In this document: positions 17,084 to 25,715 of the stretch, piece by piece
Numbering within the stretch: position 1 is the first letter of the stretch
Layout of the letters: every line of letters starts with the position of its first letter
Source: Actinokineospora baliensis
GTDB taxonomy: Bacteria > Actinomycetota > Actinomycetes > Mycobacteriales > Pseudonocardiaceae
NCBI RefSeq assembly: GCF_016907695.1
Contig: NZ_JAFBCK010000001.1
Location: forward strand, 1,426,001-1,490,000
Length of the DNA stretch: 64,000 bases
Direction of reading: 5' to 3'
The notes under the pieces: generated by a model
The model's database searches: none
Seen by the model: the letters and a program-made list of their open reading frames with translations, nothing else
What the model was told of the DNA's origin: nothing
Made by a program: the position numbers and the translations under genes

Positions 17084-17752
17084 ATGACGCTGTTCAGGCG
17101 GGACAAGACTCGTATTGTCGCAGCCGACCAGGCACTGCCGGGTCGCCAGGAGCCGATGGTGGTCCCGACGGCGCACACGGTGTACCCCGACCGGCGTATC
17201 GTGCCGCCGTTCCCCGAGGGCACCAGCACCGCTGTGTTCGCCATGGGCTGCTTCTGGGGCCCCGAGCGTGTCTACTGGAACGTCCCCGGCGTGCACTCCA
17301 CCGCCGTGGGCTACGTCGGCGGCTACACCCCCAACCCCACCTATGAGGAAGTCTGCTCCGGCATGACCGGCCACACCGAGGCCGTCCTCGTGGTGTTCGA
17401 CCCCAAGCAGGTCAGCTACGACGACCTGCTCAAGATCTTCTGGGAAGGCCACGACCCCACCCAGGGCCTGCGCCAGGGCAACGACCTCGGCAGCCAGTAC
17501 CGCTCGGCCCTGTACTACGCCGACGACGCCCAGAAGGCCGCCATCGAGAAGTCTTTGGCCGCCTACCAGGACGTCCTCACCCGCGCGGGCTACGGCCAAA
17601 TCACCACAGAGGTAGAACCCACAGGCGACTTCTTCTACGCCGAGGACTACCACCAGCAGTACCTGAGCGACCAAAAGAACCCCAACGGCTACTGCGGCAT
17701 GGGCGGCACTGGTGTCTCCTGCCCCATCGGCCTGGGAGTCCAGGAGAACTAG
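17084..17752 (+). CDS. msrA: Peptide-methionine (S)-S-oxide reductase
   Basis: Repairs oxidised methionine (S-epimer) in proteins using thioredoxin. The catalytic motif [11 protein letters not shown] (Cys about residue 52) is intact; [26 protein letters not shown] and the YHQQYL segment are standard MsrA signatures. The C-terminal [10 protein letters not shown] supplies the recycling cysteines. Length of 222 aa is typical of actinobacteria. ATG 17084 is preceded by TACAGT (17072-17077) at -10 spacing and no Shine-Dalgarno, so the mRNA may be leaderless. Confidence 0.95.
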   Translation: MTLFRRDKTRIVAADQALPGRQEPMVVPTAHTVYPDRRIVPPFPEGTSTAVFAMGCFWGPERVYWNVPGVHSTAVGYVGGYTPNPTYEEVCSGMTGHTEAVLVVFDPKQVSYDDLLKIFWEGHDPTQGLRQGNDLGSQYRSALYYADDAQKAAIEKSLAAYQDVLTRAGYGQITTEVEPTGDFFYAEDYHQQYLSDQKNPNGYCGMGGTGVSCPIGLGVQEN

Positions 17753-17768
17753 TCGGCGGCTGAGGGAG

Positions 17769-17966
17769 ATGACGCGGAAGGCGCCCGTGCCGGGCGATCG
17801 GGTTCGGGTTCCGTTCGGGTTCACGGAACTGGCGGGCATGGTCCTGCGCACCTCCCTCGGCCGCAACGGTCTGACCGTCACCGTGGCGGTGGACGTCGAG
17901 GGTGCTGACCGGCCGATCGTCAACAACTACCCGCTGGCCGAGGTCAAGGCGCCTTCCGCTGCCTGA
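17769..17966 (+). CDS. Small beta-rich protein, first copy of a tandem pair
   Basis: A 65-aa protein with alternating hydrophobic strands (GDRVRVPFGFTELAGMV, LTVTVAVDVEGADRPIVNNY) that looks like a small beta-barrel. It is clearly paralogous to the next gene (GSRVVVPFGLRDVEGVVV, RVTVELVIEGADEHLVTTY). GTG 17787, with GGAAGG upstream, is an alternative start. I do not know the family. The duplicated DNA extends past the stop codon: GCTGCCTGATGGTCGCCCGG (17958-17977) recurs with one change at 18209-18228. Confidence 0.6.
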   Translation: MTRKAPVPGDRVRVPFGFTELAGMVLRTSLGRNGLTVTVAVDVEGADRPIVNNYPLAEVKAPSAA

Positions 17967-18031
17967 TGGTCGCCCGGCGTGCTCCCTCGTGCCCAACCCG
18001 CCGCGCAGGGCAGTGCTGATGGGAGGTGTCG

Positions 18032-18217
18032 GTGAGCGACAGCATCGAGGTTGGTAGTCGGGTGGTCGTGCCCTTCGGTCTCCGGGACGTCGAGGGTGTG
18101 GTGGTTCGGGTTCGGGACACGGGGCTCGGGGTGCGGGTGACCGTGGAGTTGGTCATCGAGGGCGCGGATGAGCACTTGGTGACGACGTATCCGCGGGAGT
18201 CGGTCACCGCTGCTTGA
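18032..18217 (+). CDS. Small beta-rich protein, second copy of a tandem pair
   Basis: A 61-aa protein beginning VSDSIEVGSRVVVPFGLRD. GGGAGG five bases before GTG 18032 supports this start over GTG 18026. It shares most of its fold-defining residues with the preceding gene (VPFG, EGAD, TYP/NYP), so the two arose by tandem duplication about 250 bp apart. Function unknown; the size and strand pattern suggest a KOW- or SH3-like small barrel, which is inference only. Confidence 0.6.
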   Translation: MSDSIEVGSRVVVPFGLRDVEGVVVRVRDTGLGVRVTVELVIEGADEHLVTTYPRESVTAA

Positions 18218-18244
18218 TGGTCGCCCGGTGTCGTTGGGCTCCGT

Positions 18245-19987
18245 ATGTTGGGGGATGTGTTCACCACCAGGCCCGAGCTCGTGGGCACCTTCGGCATGGT
18301 CGCGTCCACCCACTGGCTCGCCTCCGCCGCCGGGATGGCGGTCCTCGAGGACGGCGGCAACGCCTTCGACGCGGCGGTTGCGGCCGGGTTCGTGCTCCAG
18401 GTCGTCGAGCCGCACCTGAATGGCCCCGGTGGTGAGGTCCCAGCGGTGTTCACCACCGCCACCGATCCCACGCCAAGAGTCCTGTGCGGGCAAGGGGTCG
18501 CGCCCGCAGGGGCGACGGTCGAGCACTACCGCGGGCTGGGGTTGGACCTGATCCCAGGCAGCGGACTCCTGGCCACAACCGTGCCCGGAGCGTGGGACGG
18601 TTGGCTCACCTTGCTGCGGGACCACGGGACCAAGCGCCTGAGCGACGTCCTCAAGTACGCGATCGGCTACGCGCGCAACGGTTTCCCGCTCCTGGACCGG
18701 GTGCCCGCGGTGGTCAACACCGTGCGGGAGCTGTTCACCGACCATTGGCCCACGTCAGGCGCGTTGTGGTTCGGCGCGACCGGTAGTCGGTTTGCGAATC
18801 CGGGTTTGGCGGATACCTGGGAGAAGCTCAGCCGGGCCAGCGGGACGCGCGAGGCCGAGATCGAGGCGGCGCGGCGGGCGTGGTCGCAGGGGTTTGTGGC
18901 TGAGGCGGTGGATTCGTTCTGCCGCAAGGCTTTTCGGGATGATTCTGGGCGGGATCACACGGGTGTGCTCACGGGTCAGGACATGGCCGACTGGTCCGCG
19001 ACCTACGAGCCCGCGACCACTGCTGACTTCGGCCCGTGGACGTTGGCCAAGTGTGGCCCGTGGACCCAGGGACCTGTTCTCCTGCAACAACTCCGCCTGC
19101 TCGAACACACCACCCTGTCTTACGCGGACGGAATCCCCACCGCCGACACCGTGCACACCGCCCTGGAGGCCACCAAGCTCGCCTTCGCCGATCGCGAAGC
19201 CTGGTACGGCGACGCCGAGGTCCCTGTGGATCTCCTGCTCTCCCGCGAGTACGCCGCCGAACGGGCCCGGCTCATCGAAAGCACCGCCTCCCACGAACTC
19301 CGCCCCGGCGGCCCCAACCCCCGCCTCCCGCATTACCCCAGCGCGCCCGAACACCTCTCCGGCGCCATCGGCGAACCCACGGTCCGCGCGGACGGGTCCA
19401 CCAAGGGCGACACCGTGCACATCGACGTCGTCGACCGGTGGGGGAACATGATCTCCGCGACCCCGTCCGGTGGCTGGTTGCAGTCGTCGCCCACCATCCC
19501 CGAGCTGGGGTTCTGCCTGGGCAGCCGCGCGCAGATGTTCTGGCTGGACGAGGGGCTGCCGAACACTCTGGCCCCCGGCAAGCGCCCGAGGATCACCCTC
19601 ACCCCGAGCCTGGCCCTGCACGAGGGCATCCCCCGGATCGCGTTCGGCACCCCGGGCGGTGACGGCCAGGACCAGTGGCAGTTGTGCTTCTGGCTGGCCC
19701 ACACGGTCGGCGGGCTCAACCTCCAGGCCGCGATCGATGCCCCCGCGTGGCACTCCAACGCGGTGCCGAGCTCGTTCTACCCGCGCGATTTCGTCCCCGG
19801 CGAGGCGCACGTCGAGTCGCGCCTCGGGCAGTCCACGATCGCCGAGCTGCGCGCCAGGGGCCACGGGGTCGTCGACGTCGGTCCCTGGACGTTGGGGCGG
19901 CTATCTGCTGTTTCACGTGAATCAAACGGCCTGCTGCGGGCCGCCGCGAACCCCAGGGGCATGCAGGGCTACGCGGTGGGCCGCTAG
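18245..19987 (+). CDS. Gamma-glutamyltransferase family protein (T3 peptidase fold)
   Basis: A 580-aa Ntn-hydrolase-superfamily protein. The large-subunit signature is GMVASTHWLASAAGMAVLEDGGNAFDAAVAA (about residues 18-48), followed by EPHLNGPGGEV. The autoprocessing Thr is expected at GDTVHIDVVDRWGNM (about residue 390), and the small subunit contains ATPSGGWLQSSP and FGTPGGDGQDQW. No signal peptide is visible, so it appears cytosolic. It may act on gamma-glutamyl or related amide substrates rather than glutathione, since this genus makes mycothiol. The in-frame GTG 18257 is an alternative start. Confidence 0.85.
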   Translation: MLGDVFTTRPELVGTFGMVASTHWLASAAGMAVLEDGGNAFDAAVAAGFVLQVVEPHLNGPGGEVPAVFTTATDPTPRVLCGQGVAPAGATVEHYRGLGLDLIPGSGLLATTVPGAWDGWLTLLRDHGTKRLSDVLKYAIGYARNGFPLLDRVPAVVNTVRELFTDHWPTSGALWFGATGSRFANPGLADTWEKLSRASGTREAEIEAARRAWSQGFVAEAVDSFCRKAFRDDSGRDHTGVLTGQDMADWSATYEPATTADFGPWTLAKCGPWTQGPVLLQQLRLLEHTTLSYADGIPTADTVHTALEATKLAFADREAWYGDAEVPVDLLLSREYAAERARLIESTASHELRPGGPNPRLPHYPSAPEHLSGAIGEPTVRADGSTKGDTVHIDVVDRWGNMISATPSGGWLQSSPTIPELGFCLGSRAQMFWLDEGLPNTLAPGKRPRITLTPSLALHEGIPRIAFGTPGGDGQDQWQLCFWLAHTVGGLNLQAAIDAPAWHSNAVPSSFYPRDFVPGEAHVESRLGQSTIAELRARGHGVVDVGPWTLGRLSAVSRESNGLLRAAANPRGMQGYAVGR

Positions 19988-20502
19988 AACAGGGCGGCCA
20001 GCTTGGTGACCGTGTTGAAGTTGCGGGCCGTCACGGCCACGCCCCACTTCTTCTCGACCGCGGGGACCACGAGCGGCGAGTTGCTGATCCCGTCCGGGCA
20101 CCACTGGTAGATCACCCGGTCGCCGACCACCACCCGCCCGGGGTCCAGCGTGGCCGGGTCGAACTCGGGCGAGTCTGGAGTGGCCGAGACGAACGCGGCG
20201 ACCATCTTCGACCCGTCGGTCGCCTCCGGGAAGGGCGCGGCCGCCAGTACCGCCCGCAGTTCGTCGCCGGTGCGCACCAGGCACCGCGTTTTCAGCCCAA
20301 CCTCGGCGAGCAGCGCCCGCTCCACCTCCTGCTCGACCTCCTCGGCCGCAGCGTCGGTGCTCAGCACGGCGTTGCCGCTCTGCAGCAGCGTCCGCACGTC
20401 GGCGTACCCGAGTCCGGTCAGCACCGCGCGCAGGTCGGCCATCGGCAGCTTCGCCCGTCCGCCGACGTTCACCCCGCGCAGCAGTGCCGCGTAGCCGGTC
20501 AT
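19984..20502 (-). CDS. DUF1697 domain-containing protein
   Basis: A 172-aa soluble protein with the family hallmark N-terminus YAALLRGVNVGGRAKLPMADL and LGYADVRTLLQSGNAVL. It ends ISNSPLVVPAVEKKWGVAVTARNFNTVTKL, also characteristic. Function of the family is unknown. The ATG overlaps the stop of the upstream short-chain dehydrogenase by four bases (ATGA), so the two are cotranscribed. Its stop overlaps the end of the convergent gamma-glutamyltransferase gene by 4 bp. Confidence 0.92.
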   Translation of the reverse strand: MTGYAALLRGVNVGGRAKLPMADLRAVLTGLGYADVRTLLQSGNAVLSTDAAAEEVEQEVERALLAEVGLKTRCLVRTGDELRAVLAAAPFPEATDGSKMVAAFVSATPDSPEFDPATLDPGRVVVGDRVIYQWCPDGISNSPLVVPAVEKKWGVAVTARNFNTVTKLAALF

Positions 20503-21452
20503 CGCGCGGCGAGGCCGAAGGTGAGCCCGGTCAGTTCCTCGCTGGTGTCCCACAGCCGCTTGGCGAGCTCGCGGTCGCGGGCGGCTTCCAGCGGGAAGAC
20601 GACCTTCGGGTAGCCCTTCTGCTCCTTGCGCCCGTCCGGCCCGATCAGCTGCCCGCCTTCGACGTCCTGCGACACGGCGGCGAACAGCTGCGGCAGCGCC
20701 CCCATCTCGGCGTCCTGGGCGGAGAGCCGGTTGGACACCTTCAGCGCCAGCTTCATCAGCCCGGACGGCCCGCTGGACTGCAGGTTCGTCGCGGCGTAGC
20801 CGGGGTGGGCCATGGTGCTGGTGAGGGCGACGCCGTTGAGCCGGAGCCTGCGGTGCAGTTCGAGGCCGAACACCACGTTGGCCAGCTTGGACTGCGAGTA
20901 GTAGCCGGTGCGCGAGTACTTGTGCTCGCCGTGCAGGTCGTCGAAGTGGATCCGGCCGCGGCGGTGCAGGAACGAGGTGACGGTGACCACGCGCGGGTCG
21001 GCGCCCTGGGTCAGCACGTCGAGCAGCCGGGCGGTGAGCGCGAAGTGGCCGAGGTGGTTGACCGCGAACTGCAGTTCGTAGCCCTGGGCGCTGGTGGTGC
21101 GCGGCGGCATCATCACGCCCGCGTTGTTGACCAGCACGTCGACCTCGCGGATTCCCGCGGCGAACACCTCGACGCTGTCGAGGTCGGCCAGGTCGAGCAC
21201 GCGGGTCTCGACAGTCGCCTCCGGGTGCTCGGCGACGATCGCGTCGACCGCCTCCTGCCCCTTCTCCGGGTCCCGTGCGGTGAGGATGACCTGGGCGCCC
21301 TTGGCGGCGAGCGCGCGGCAGGTCTGGAAGCCGAGTCCGCTGTTGCCACCGGTGACGATGAAGGTCCGGCCATCCAACCGGGGGATGTCGGCGGCGGTCC
21401 AACCGGGGGACTGGGCCTCCGGCTCACCTTCTGGTGTCGTGCTCATGGCCAT
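20499..21452 (-). CDS. Short-chain dehydrogenase/reductase, retinol-dehydrogenase-like
   Basis: NAD(P)-dependent oxidoreductase of about 317 aa. The Rossmann motif is TGGNSGLGFQTCRAL (about residue 32), NNAGVMMPP is the conserved structural motif, and the catalytic pair is YYSQSKLAN (YxxxK, about residue 190). Sequence style (DLADLDSVEVFAAG, HLGHFALTARLLD) matches the WWOX/retinol-dehydrogenase-like SDR group common in actinobacteria. The substrate is unknown. Start ATG 21452 has AAGG 6 nt upstream; ATG 21446 is also possible. Confidence 0.88.
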   Translation of the reverse strand: MAMSTTPEGEPEAQSPGWTAADIPRLDGRTFIVTGGNSGLGFQTCRALAAKGAQVILTARDPEKGQEAVDAIVAEHPEATVETRVLDLADLDSVEVFAAGIREVDVLVNNAGVMMPPRTTSAQGYELQFAVNHLGHFALTARLLDVLTQGADPRVVTVTSFLHRRGRIHFDDLHGEHKYSRTGYYSQSKLANVVFGLELHRRLRLNGVALTSTMAHPGYAATNLQSSGPSGLMKLALKVSNRLSAQDAEMGALPQLFAAVSQDVEGGQLIGPDGRKEQKGYPKVVFPLEAARDRELAKRLWDTSEELTGLTFGLAAR

Positions 21453-21545
21453 AGCCTGCCTTACCCGGGTCACCCACACAGGGAGCGGTCCACGTTACAT
21501 CTGATGTCTGGCTCACACGCGCCGTCCCGCCTTATCGTCAGTGGT

Positions 21546-22535
21546 GTGGAGCTCCGTCACCTGGGTGAGTCAGGACTGGTGGTCAGCGCCGTCGGTCTCG
21601 GCTGCAACAACCTGGGCCGACCGGGCACGGCCGCTGAGTCGCTGGCGGGTTCGCGCGAGCTGGTGTCCGCGGCGATCGACGCCGGGGTGACGCTGTTCGA
21701 CGTGGCCGACGTGTACGGGGCGCCGCGCGGTCGCAGCGAGGAGTTGCTCGGCCAGGCCCTGGTGGGGCGGCGGGAGCGGGCGGTCGTCGCGACGAAGTTC
21801 GGCCTGGACATGCAGGGCGTCAACGGGCCGGACTTCAGTGCCCGTGGTTCCCGCCGGTACGTGCGCCGGGCGGCGGAGACCTCGCTGCGCAGGCTGGGCA
21901 CGGACTGGATCGACCTCTACCAACTGCACCGACCGGACCCGGGGACGCCGATCGAGGAGACCCTCTCGGCGCTCGACGACCTGGTGCGCGACGGCCTGGT
22001 CCGGTACGCGGGGGTGTGCAACCTGGCCGCCTGGCAGTTGGCCGACGTGTGCTGGACCGCGCGGACCGAGCGCGTCGGTCCCGTGGTGTCGACGCAGAAC
22101 CACTACTCGCTGCTCGAGCGCGACGCCGAGCGCGAGATCGTGCCCGCTTGCCAGCGGTTCTCGGTCAGCCTGCTGCCGTACTTCCCGCTGGCCAATGGCC
22201 TGTTGACCGGCAAGTACGCCCGCGACGAGCAGCCGCCCGCTGGCAGCAGGCTCGCGGGTAGGCAGCGATTGCTCGCCGACGCGCCCTGGGACCGGATCGA
22301 GAAGTTGCGCGCGTTCGCCGATGAGCGCGGGATCAGCATGGCCACTCTGGCCATCGGCTGGCTGGCGGCCCAACCGACGGTCGGCTCGGTGATCGCGGGC
22401 GCGACGACCCCCGAACAGGTGACCGCCAACGCGGCGGCGGCGAACTGGCGGCCCAGCGCGGACGACCTGGTGGCGATCGACGGCATCTGCCGCGTGCGAC
22501 ACAGTCCGGTGGGGGCCGCGCTGAACGGGCGTTAA
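21546..22535 (+). CDS. Aldo/keto reductase
   Basis: NADPH-dependent TIM-barrel oxidoreductase, 329 aa. Catalytic tetrad residues are visible: Asp and Tyr in FDVADVYGAPRGRSEELLG, Lys in VVATKFGLD, His in LYQLHRPDPGTPIEETL. The C-terminal cofactor segment is IAGATTPEQVTANAAA. GTG 21546 encodes VELRHLGESGLVVSAVGLG, the usual AKR N-terminus, and lies about 8 nt after a -10-like TATCGT, suggesting leaderless translation. ATG 21504 in the same frame would add 14 residues. Confidence 0.9.
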   Translation: MELRHLGESGLVVSAVGLGCNNLGRPGTAAESLAGSRELVSAAIDAGVTLFDVADVYGAPRGRSEELLGQALVGRRERAVVATKFGLDMQGVNGPDFSARGSRRYVRRAAETSLRRLGTDWIDLYQLHRPDPGTPIEETLSALDDLVRDGLVRYAGVCNLAAWQLADVCWTARTERVGPVVSTQNHYSLLERDAEREIVPACQRFSVSLLPYFPLANGLLTGKYARDEQPPAGSRLAGRQRLLADAPWDRIEKLRAFADERGISMATLAIGWLAAQPTVGSVIAGATTPEQVTANAAAANWRPSADDLVAIDGICRVRHSPVGAALNGR

Positions 22536-22578
22536 CCTCTGCCGCGGAGCACTACGCCCGGGCGAGAGGAACGCACAC

Positions 22579-23340
22579 ATGCAGATCGACGGGACCGCGG
22601 CCATCGTCACCGGAGGCGCGTCCGGCCTCGGCGGCGCGACCGCCCGAGCCCTCGCGGCGGCGGGTGCGAAGGTCTTCGCGCTGGACCTGCCGTCGTCGAT
22701 CTCCTCGGCGGCCGAGGTCGAGGGCGTCACCTACGTCGCGGCCGATGTGACCGACCCCGAGCAGGTCGAGGCCGCTGTCGCCCAGGCAGCCGGTGGGTCG
22801 GCCCCGCTGCGGATCGTGGTCAACTGCGCCGGGATCGGCCCGTCGGCGCGCATCCTGTCCAAGCGCGGCCCGCACGACCTCGGCCTGTTCCGCAAGGTCG
22901 TCGAGGTCAACCTGATCGGCACGTTCAACGTCGTCACCCTGGCCGCGGCCGAGATCGCCAAGACCGAGCCGGTCGACGCGCACGGCCAGCGCGGTGCCGT
23001 GATCAACACGGCCTCCATCGCCGCGTTCGACGGCCAGGTCGGCCAGGCCGCCTACGCCGCGTCCAAGGGCGGTGTCGTCGGGCTGACCCTGCCCGCCGCC
23101 CGCGACCTGGCCACCTCCGGCATCCGGGTCACCACCATCGCCCCCGGCATCATCGACACCCCGATGCTGGCCACCGTCAGCGATGAGTTCCGCGCGGCGC
23201 TGGCCGAGGGCGTCCCGTTCCCCAAGCGCCTGGGCAACCCCGACGAGTACGCCGCCCTGGCACTGTCGATCATCGCCCAGGACTACCTCAACGGCGAGGT
23301 CATCCGCATCGACGGCGCGCTGCGGATGGCCCCCAGGTAG
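22579..23340 (+). CDS. Short-chain dehydrogenase, 3-hydroxyacyl-CoA dehydrogenase type (HSD10-like)
   Basis: A 253-aa SDR. The cofactor motif is TGGASGLGGATARAL with Asp in FALDLPSS (NAD preference). NCAGIGPSARILSKRG and YAASKGGVVGLTLPAARDLA (catalytic YxxxK, about residue 158) follow. The specific pattern, including IAPGIIDTPML and the RxGNPDEYA segment, matches the type II 3-hydroxyacyl-CoA dehydrogenase (HSD17B10-like) subgroup used in beta-oxidation of branched or short acyl-CoAs. A palindromic CTACGCCCGGGCG lies 15 bp before the ATG and recurs before the rhodanese gene. Confidence 0.9.
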   Translation: MQIDGTAAIVTGGASGLGGATARALAAAGAKVFALDLPSSISSAAEVEGVTYVAADVTDPEQVEAAVAQAAGGSAPLRIVVNCAGIGPSARILSKRGPHDLGLFRKVVEVNLIGTFNVVTLAAAEIAKTEPVDAHGQRGAVINTASIAAFDGQVGQAAYAASKGGVVGLTLPAARDLATSGIRVTTIAPGIIDTPMLATVSDEFRAALAEGVPFPKRLGNPDEYAALALSIIAQDYLNGEVIRIDGALRMAPR

Positions 23341-23434
23341 CCCGGTGCCCCGGTGGGCGGTTGACGCCCGCTGAGCACCGGATACCTTGACCCCGTCCTT
23401 GTCACGCCAGACGGGTGAACGGGAGCATGAGCAG

Positions 23435-24685
23435 GTGGACTTCCTGACCGAGCGCGCGTTCGTGGGTGTCGTCGCCACGCTCATCGTGCTCGGCCTGTTC
23501 GTCTTCCTCTGCCGCCCGCGCAAGTCCGGGTCGGTACACGACGCCGTGCTCGACACCGTCCAGCGGTTGTCGAAAGCCGCCCCCGAGCTGCGCAACGGGC
23601 TGACCGAGCAGGCGGCAGACCAGGCCACCACGCACCTGCTCGAGATGCTCAAGTGCGTCGCCGTCGGCATCTCCGACCGCGAGGGCAGGCTGCTGTCCTG
23701 GGACGGCCAGGCCAACGAGCACTACGCCGACCTCGAGGAGCAGATCGTCGAGACCGTGCGCGAGGGCCACCGCGCGCACGTGCAGCACGAGAACCTGCAG
23801 TGCCGCAGGCGCGGCAGTTGCCCGATGCGCACCGCGGTCATCGTGCCGCTGATCATCGACGGCCAGGTGGAGGGCGCGCTGATCGTCGTCGGCGGGGTCG
23901 ACGGCAAGCGGATGATCCGCGCGGCCGACGAGGTCGCCCGGTTCCTGTGCATCCAGTTGGAGCTGGCCAAGCTCGACGAGTCCAAGCAGCAGTTGGCGCA
24001 GGCGGAGCTGCGGGCGCTGCGGGCGCAGATCTCGCCGCACTTCATCTACAACACGCTCAACACCATCTCGTCGCTGATCCGCACCGATCCCGAGCAGTCG
24101 CGCGAGCTGCTGCAGGACTTCGCCGCGTTCACCAGGTACTCCTTCCGGTCCAACGGCATGTTCGCCACGCTCGCCGACGAGCTGAGCAACATCGACCGGT
24201 ACCTGACCATCGAGTGCGCCCGCTACGGCGACCGGCTCAGCGTCCGGCTGCGGATCGCCCCGGAGGTGCAGTCGGTGGTGGTGCCGTTCCTGGTGCTGCA
24301 GCCGCTGGTGGAGAACGCGGTGCGGCACGGCATCGCGAAGAAGCCCGGCGGCGGCACCGTCAGCGTGTTCGCCCACGACAACGGCACCGAGGCGCTCATC
24401 ACCGTGGAGGACGACGGGGTCGGGATGGACGCCGACCGGCTGTTCGAGGACCTGCGCGACGCGCACAAGAGCGGCGCGCACGTGGGTGTCGGCAACATCA
24501 ACTACCGGATGCGCCAGGTGTTCGGCGACGACTACGCGCTCATGGTCGAGACGGCGCCGGGCGCGGGCATGAAGGTGACCCTGCGGGTGCCCAAGTACTT
24601 CCCCGGGGTCCGGCCGGACCTGCCGAGCTTCACCGGGGTGGACGACGACGAGGACGCCAGGGCCGGGCACCTGCCGCCGCCGTGA
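23435..24685 (+). CDS. LytS-type sensor histidine kinase
   Basis: A 416-aa kinase with one N-terminal membrane helix (FVGVVATLIVLGLFVFLC). A GAF/PAS-like sensory region follows (about 55-175) with closely spaced cysteines (NLQCRRRGSCPM). The His_kinase domain of the LytS/YehU family is AELRALRAQISPHFIYNTLNTISSLI, with phospho-acceptor His about residue 206. The ATPase domain has VLQPLVENAVRHGI and VEDDGVGMD. GTG 23435 is chosen over the upstream ATG 23387. With the LytTR regulator two genes downstream it forms a Bts/Lyt-type system. The Cys cluster could be redox-active (inference). Confidence 0.87.
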   Translation: MDFLTERAFVGVVATLIVLGLFVFLCRPRKSGSVHDAVLDTVQRLSKAAPELRNGLTEQAADQATTHLLEMLKCVAVGISDREGRLLSWDGQANEHYADLEEQIVETVREGHRAHVQHENLQCRRRGSCPMRTAVIVPLIIDGQVEGALIVVGGVDGKRMIRAADEVARFLCIQLELAKLDESKQQLAQAELRALRAQISPHFIYNTLNTISSLIRTDPEQSRELLQDFAAFTRYSFRSNGMFATLADELSNIDRYLTIECARYGDRLSVRLRIAPEVQSVVVPFLVLQPLVENAVRHGIAKKPGGGTVSVFAHDNGTEALITVEDDGVGMDADRLFEDLRDAHKSGAHVGVGNINYRMRQVFGDDYALMVETAPGAGMKVTLRVPKYFPGVRPDLPSFTGVDDDEDARAGHLPPP

Positions 24686-24728
24686 TCGAAACGCCGTTCT
24701 CAGCTTTTCGGACGTAGGGTTGCGCGGT

Positions 24729-25598
24729 ATGAGCGTGACCGAGAAGCTGGCCAGGCTGCCCAGGATCGGCGACCGCGGTGACCGCGCCCCGGTGGTCGCC
24801 GTGGTGCGGCTGCACGGCGTGATCTCCCCGACCCCGTCGCCGCTGGCCAGGGGCGCCATCAACACCACCACCGTCGAGTCGGCGCTGACCAGGGCGTTCG
24901 ACCACGACCGGCTGGTCGCGGTGGCCCTGGCGGTCAACTCGCCCGGCGGGGCGCCCACCCAGTCGGCACTGGTGTCGGAGCGGGTCCGCGAACTCGCCGC
25001 CAAGAAGGGCGTGCCGGTACTGGCGTTCTGCGAGGACGTCGCCGCGTCCGGGGGCTACCTGCTGGCCTGCGCGGGTGACGAGATCTACGCGCACTCCTCG
25101 TCGCTGGTCGGCTCGATCGGGGTGGTGTCCTCCGGGTTCGGCCTGGTCGGCCTGCTGGAGCGGGTCGGTCTCGAGCGCAGGCTCTACACCGCTGGCTCGC
25201 GCAAGGTCCGGCTCGACCCGTTCCTGCCGGAGAAGGAAGAGGACGTGCAGTGGCTCTCGGGCAGGCTCGACGAGCTGCACGAGCAGTTCGCGGGCTGGGT
25301 GCGCGAGCGGCGCGGCGACCGGCTCAAGGGCAGCGACGAGGACCTGTTCTCCGGTGAGGTCTGGACCGGCGCGAAGGCGCTGGAGCTGGGGTTGGTCGAC
25401 GGGCTCGGGAGCATGCGCTCGGTGCTGGGGCAGCGGTACCCCGACGCCGAGATCGTGGTGGCCGAGCCGAAGCGGGCCCTGCTGGCCAGGTTGGGGCTGG
25501 CGGGCGGGCCGGGCGCTCTGCTGTCCACTTCGGACCGTGTGCTGGCCGCGGTGCAGGCCCTGGAGAACCGGGCGACCTGGTCCAGGTTCGGTCTCTAG
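24729..25598 (+). CDS. S49-family signal peptide peptidase-like serine protease
   Basis: SppA-type protease, 289 aa, without a clear membrane anchor. Motifs: VALAVNSPGGAPTQSALVSER (oxyanion strand), FCEDVAASGGYLLACAGDEIYAHSSSLVGSIGVV (Ser nucleophile in ASGGY, about residue 107), and GSRKVRLDPFLPE with the catalytic Lys about residue 158. It separates the LytS kinase and LytTR regulator genes on the same strand. It may degrade membrane-released peptides or act in this signalling locus; the latter is inference. ATG 24729 follows TAGGGT at -10 spacing with no Shine-Dalgarno. Confidence 0.87.
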   Translation: MSVTEKLARLPRIGDRGDRAPVVAVVRLHGVISPTPSPLARGAINTTTVESALTRAFDHDRLVAVALAVNSPGGAPTQSALVSERVRELAAKKGVPVLAFCEDVAASGGYLLACAGDEIYAHSSSLVGSIGVVSSGFGLVGLLERVGLERRLYTAGSRKVRLDPFLPEKEEDVQWLSGRLDELHEQFAGWVRERRGDRLKGSDEDLFSGEVWTGAKALELGLVDGLGSMRSVLGQRYPDAEIVVAEPKRALLARLGLAGGPGALLSTSDRVLAAVQALENRATWSRFGL

Positions 25599-25715
25599 GC
25601 CGGGCGGGGGTGCGCGAACCGTGACCGCCCTGTCACAATCGCGCGGAATGCTTCACCTGCGCTGGCGGTGCGCCGTCCGCGCCAACCCCGACCACTCGGC
25701 AAGGTTGCGCCCACC

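Noticed and set aside
20484..21503. Fusion of a long N-terminal region to the aldo/keto reductase
   Set aside because: The open frame upstream is antisense to the short-chain dehydrogenase gene and has no protein-like character; the reductase homology starts at 21546.
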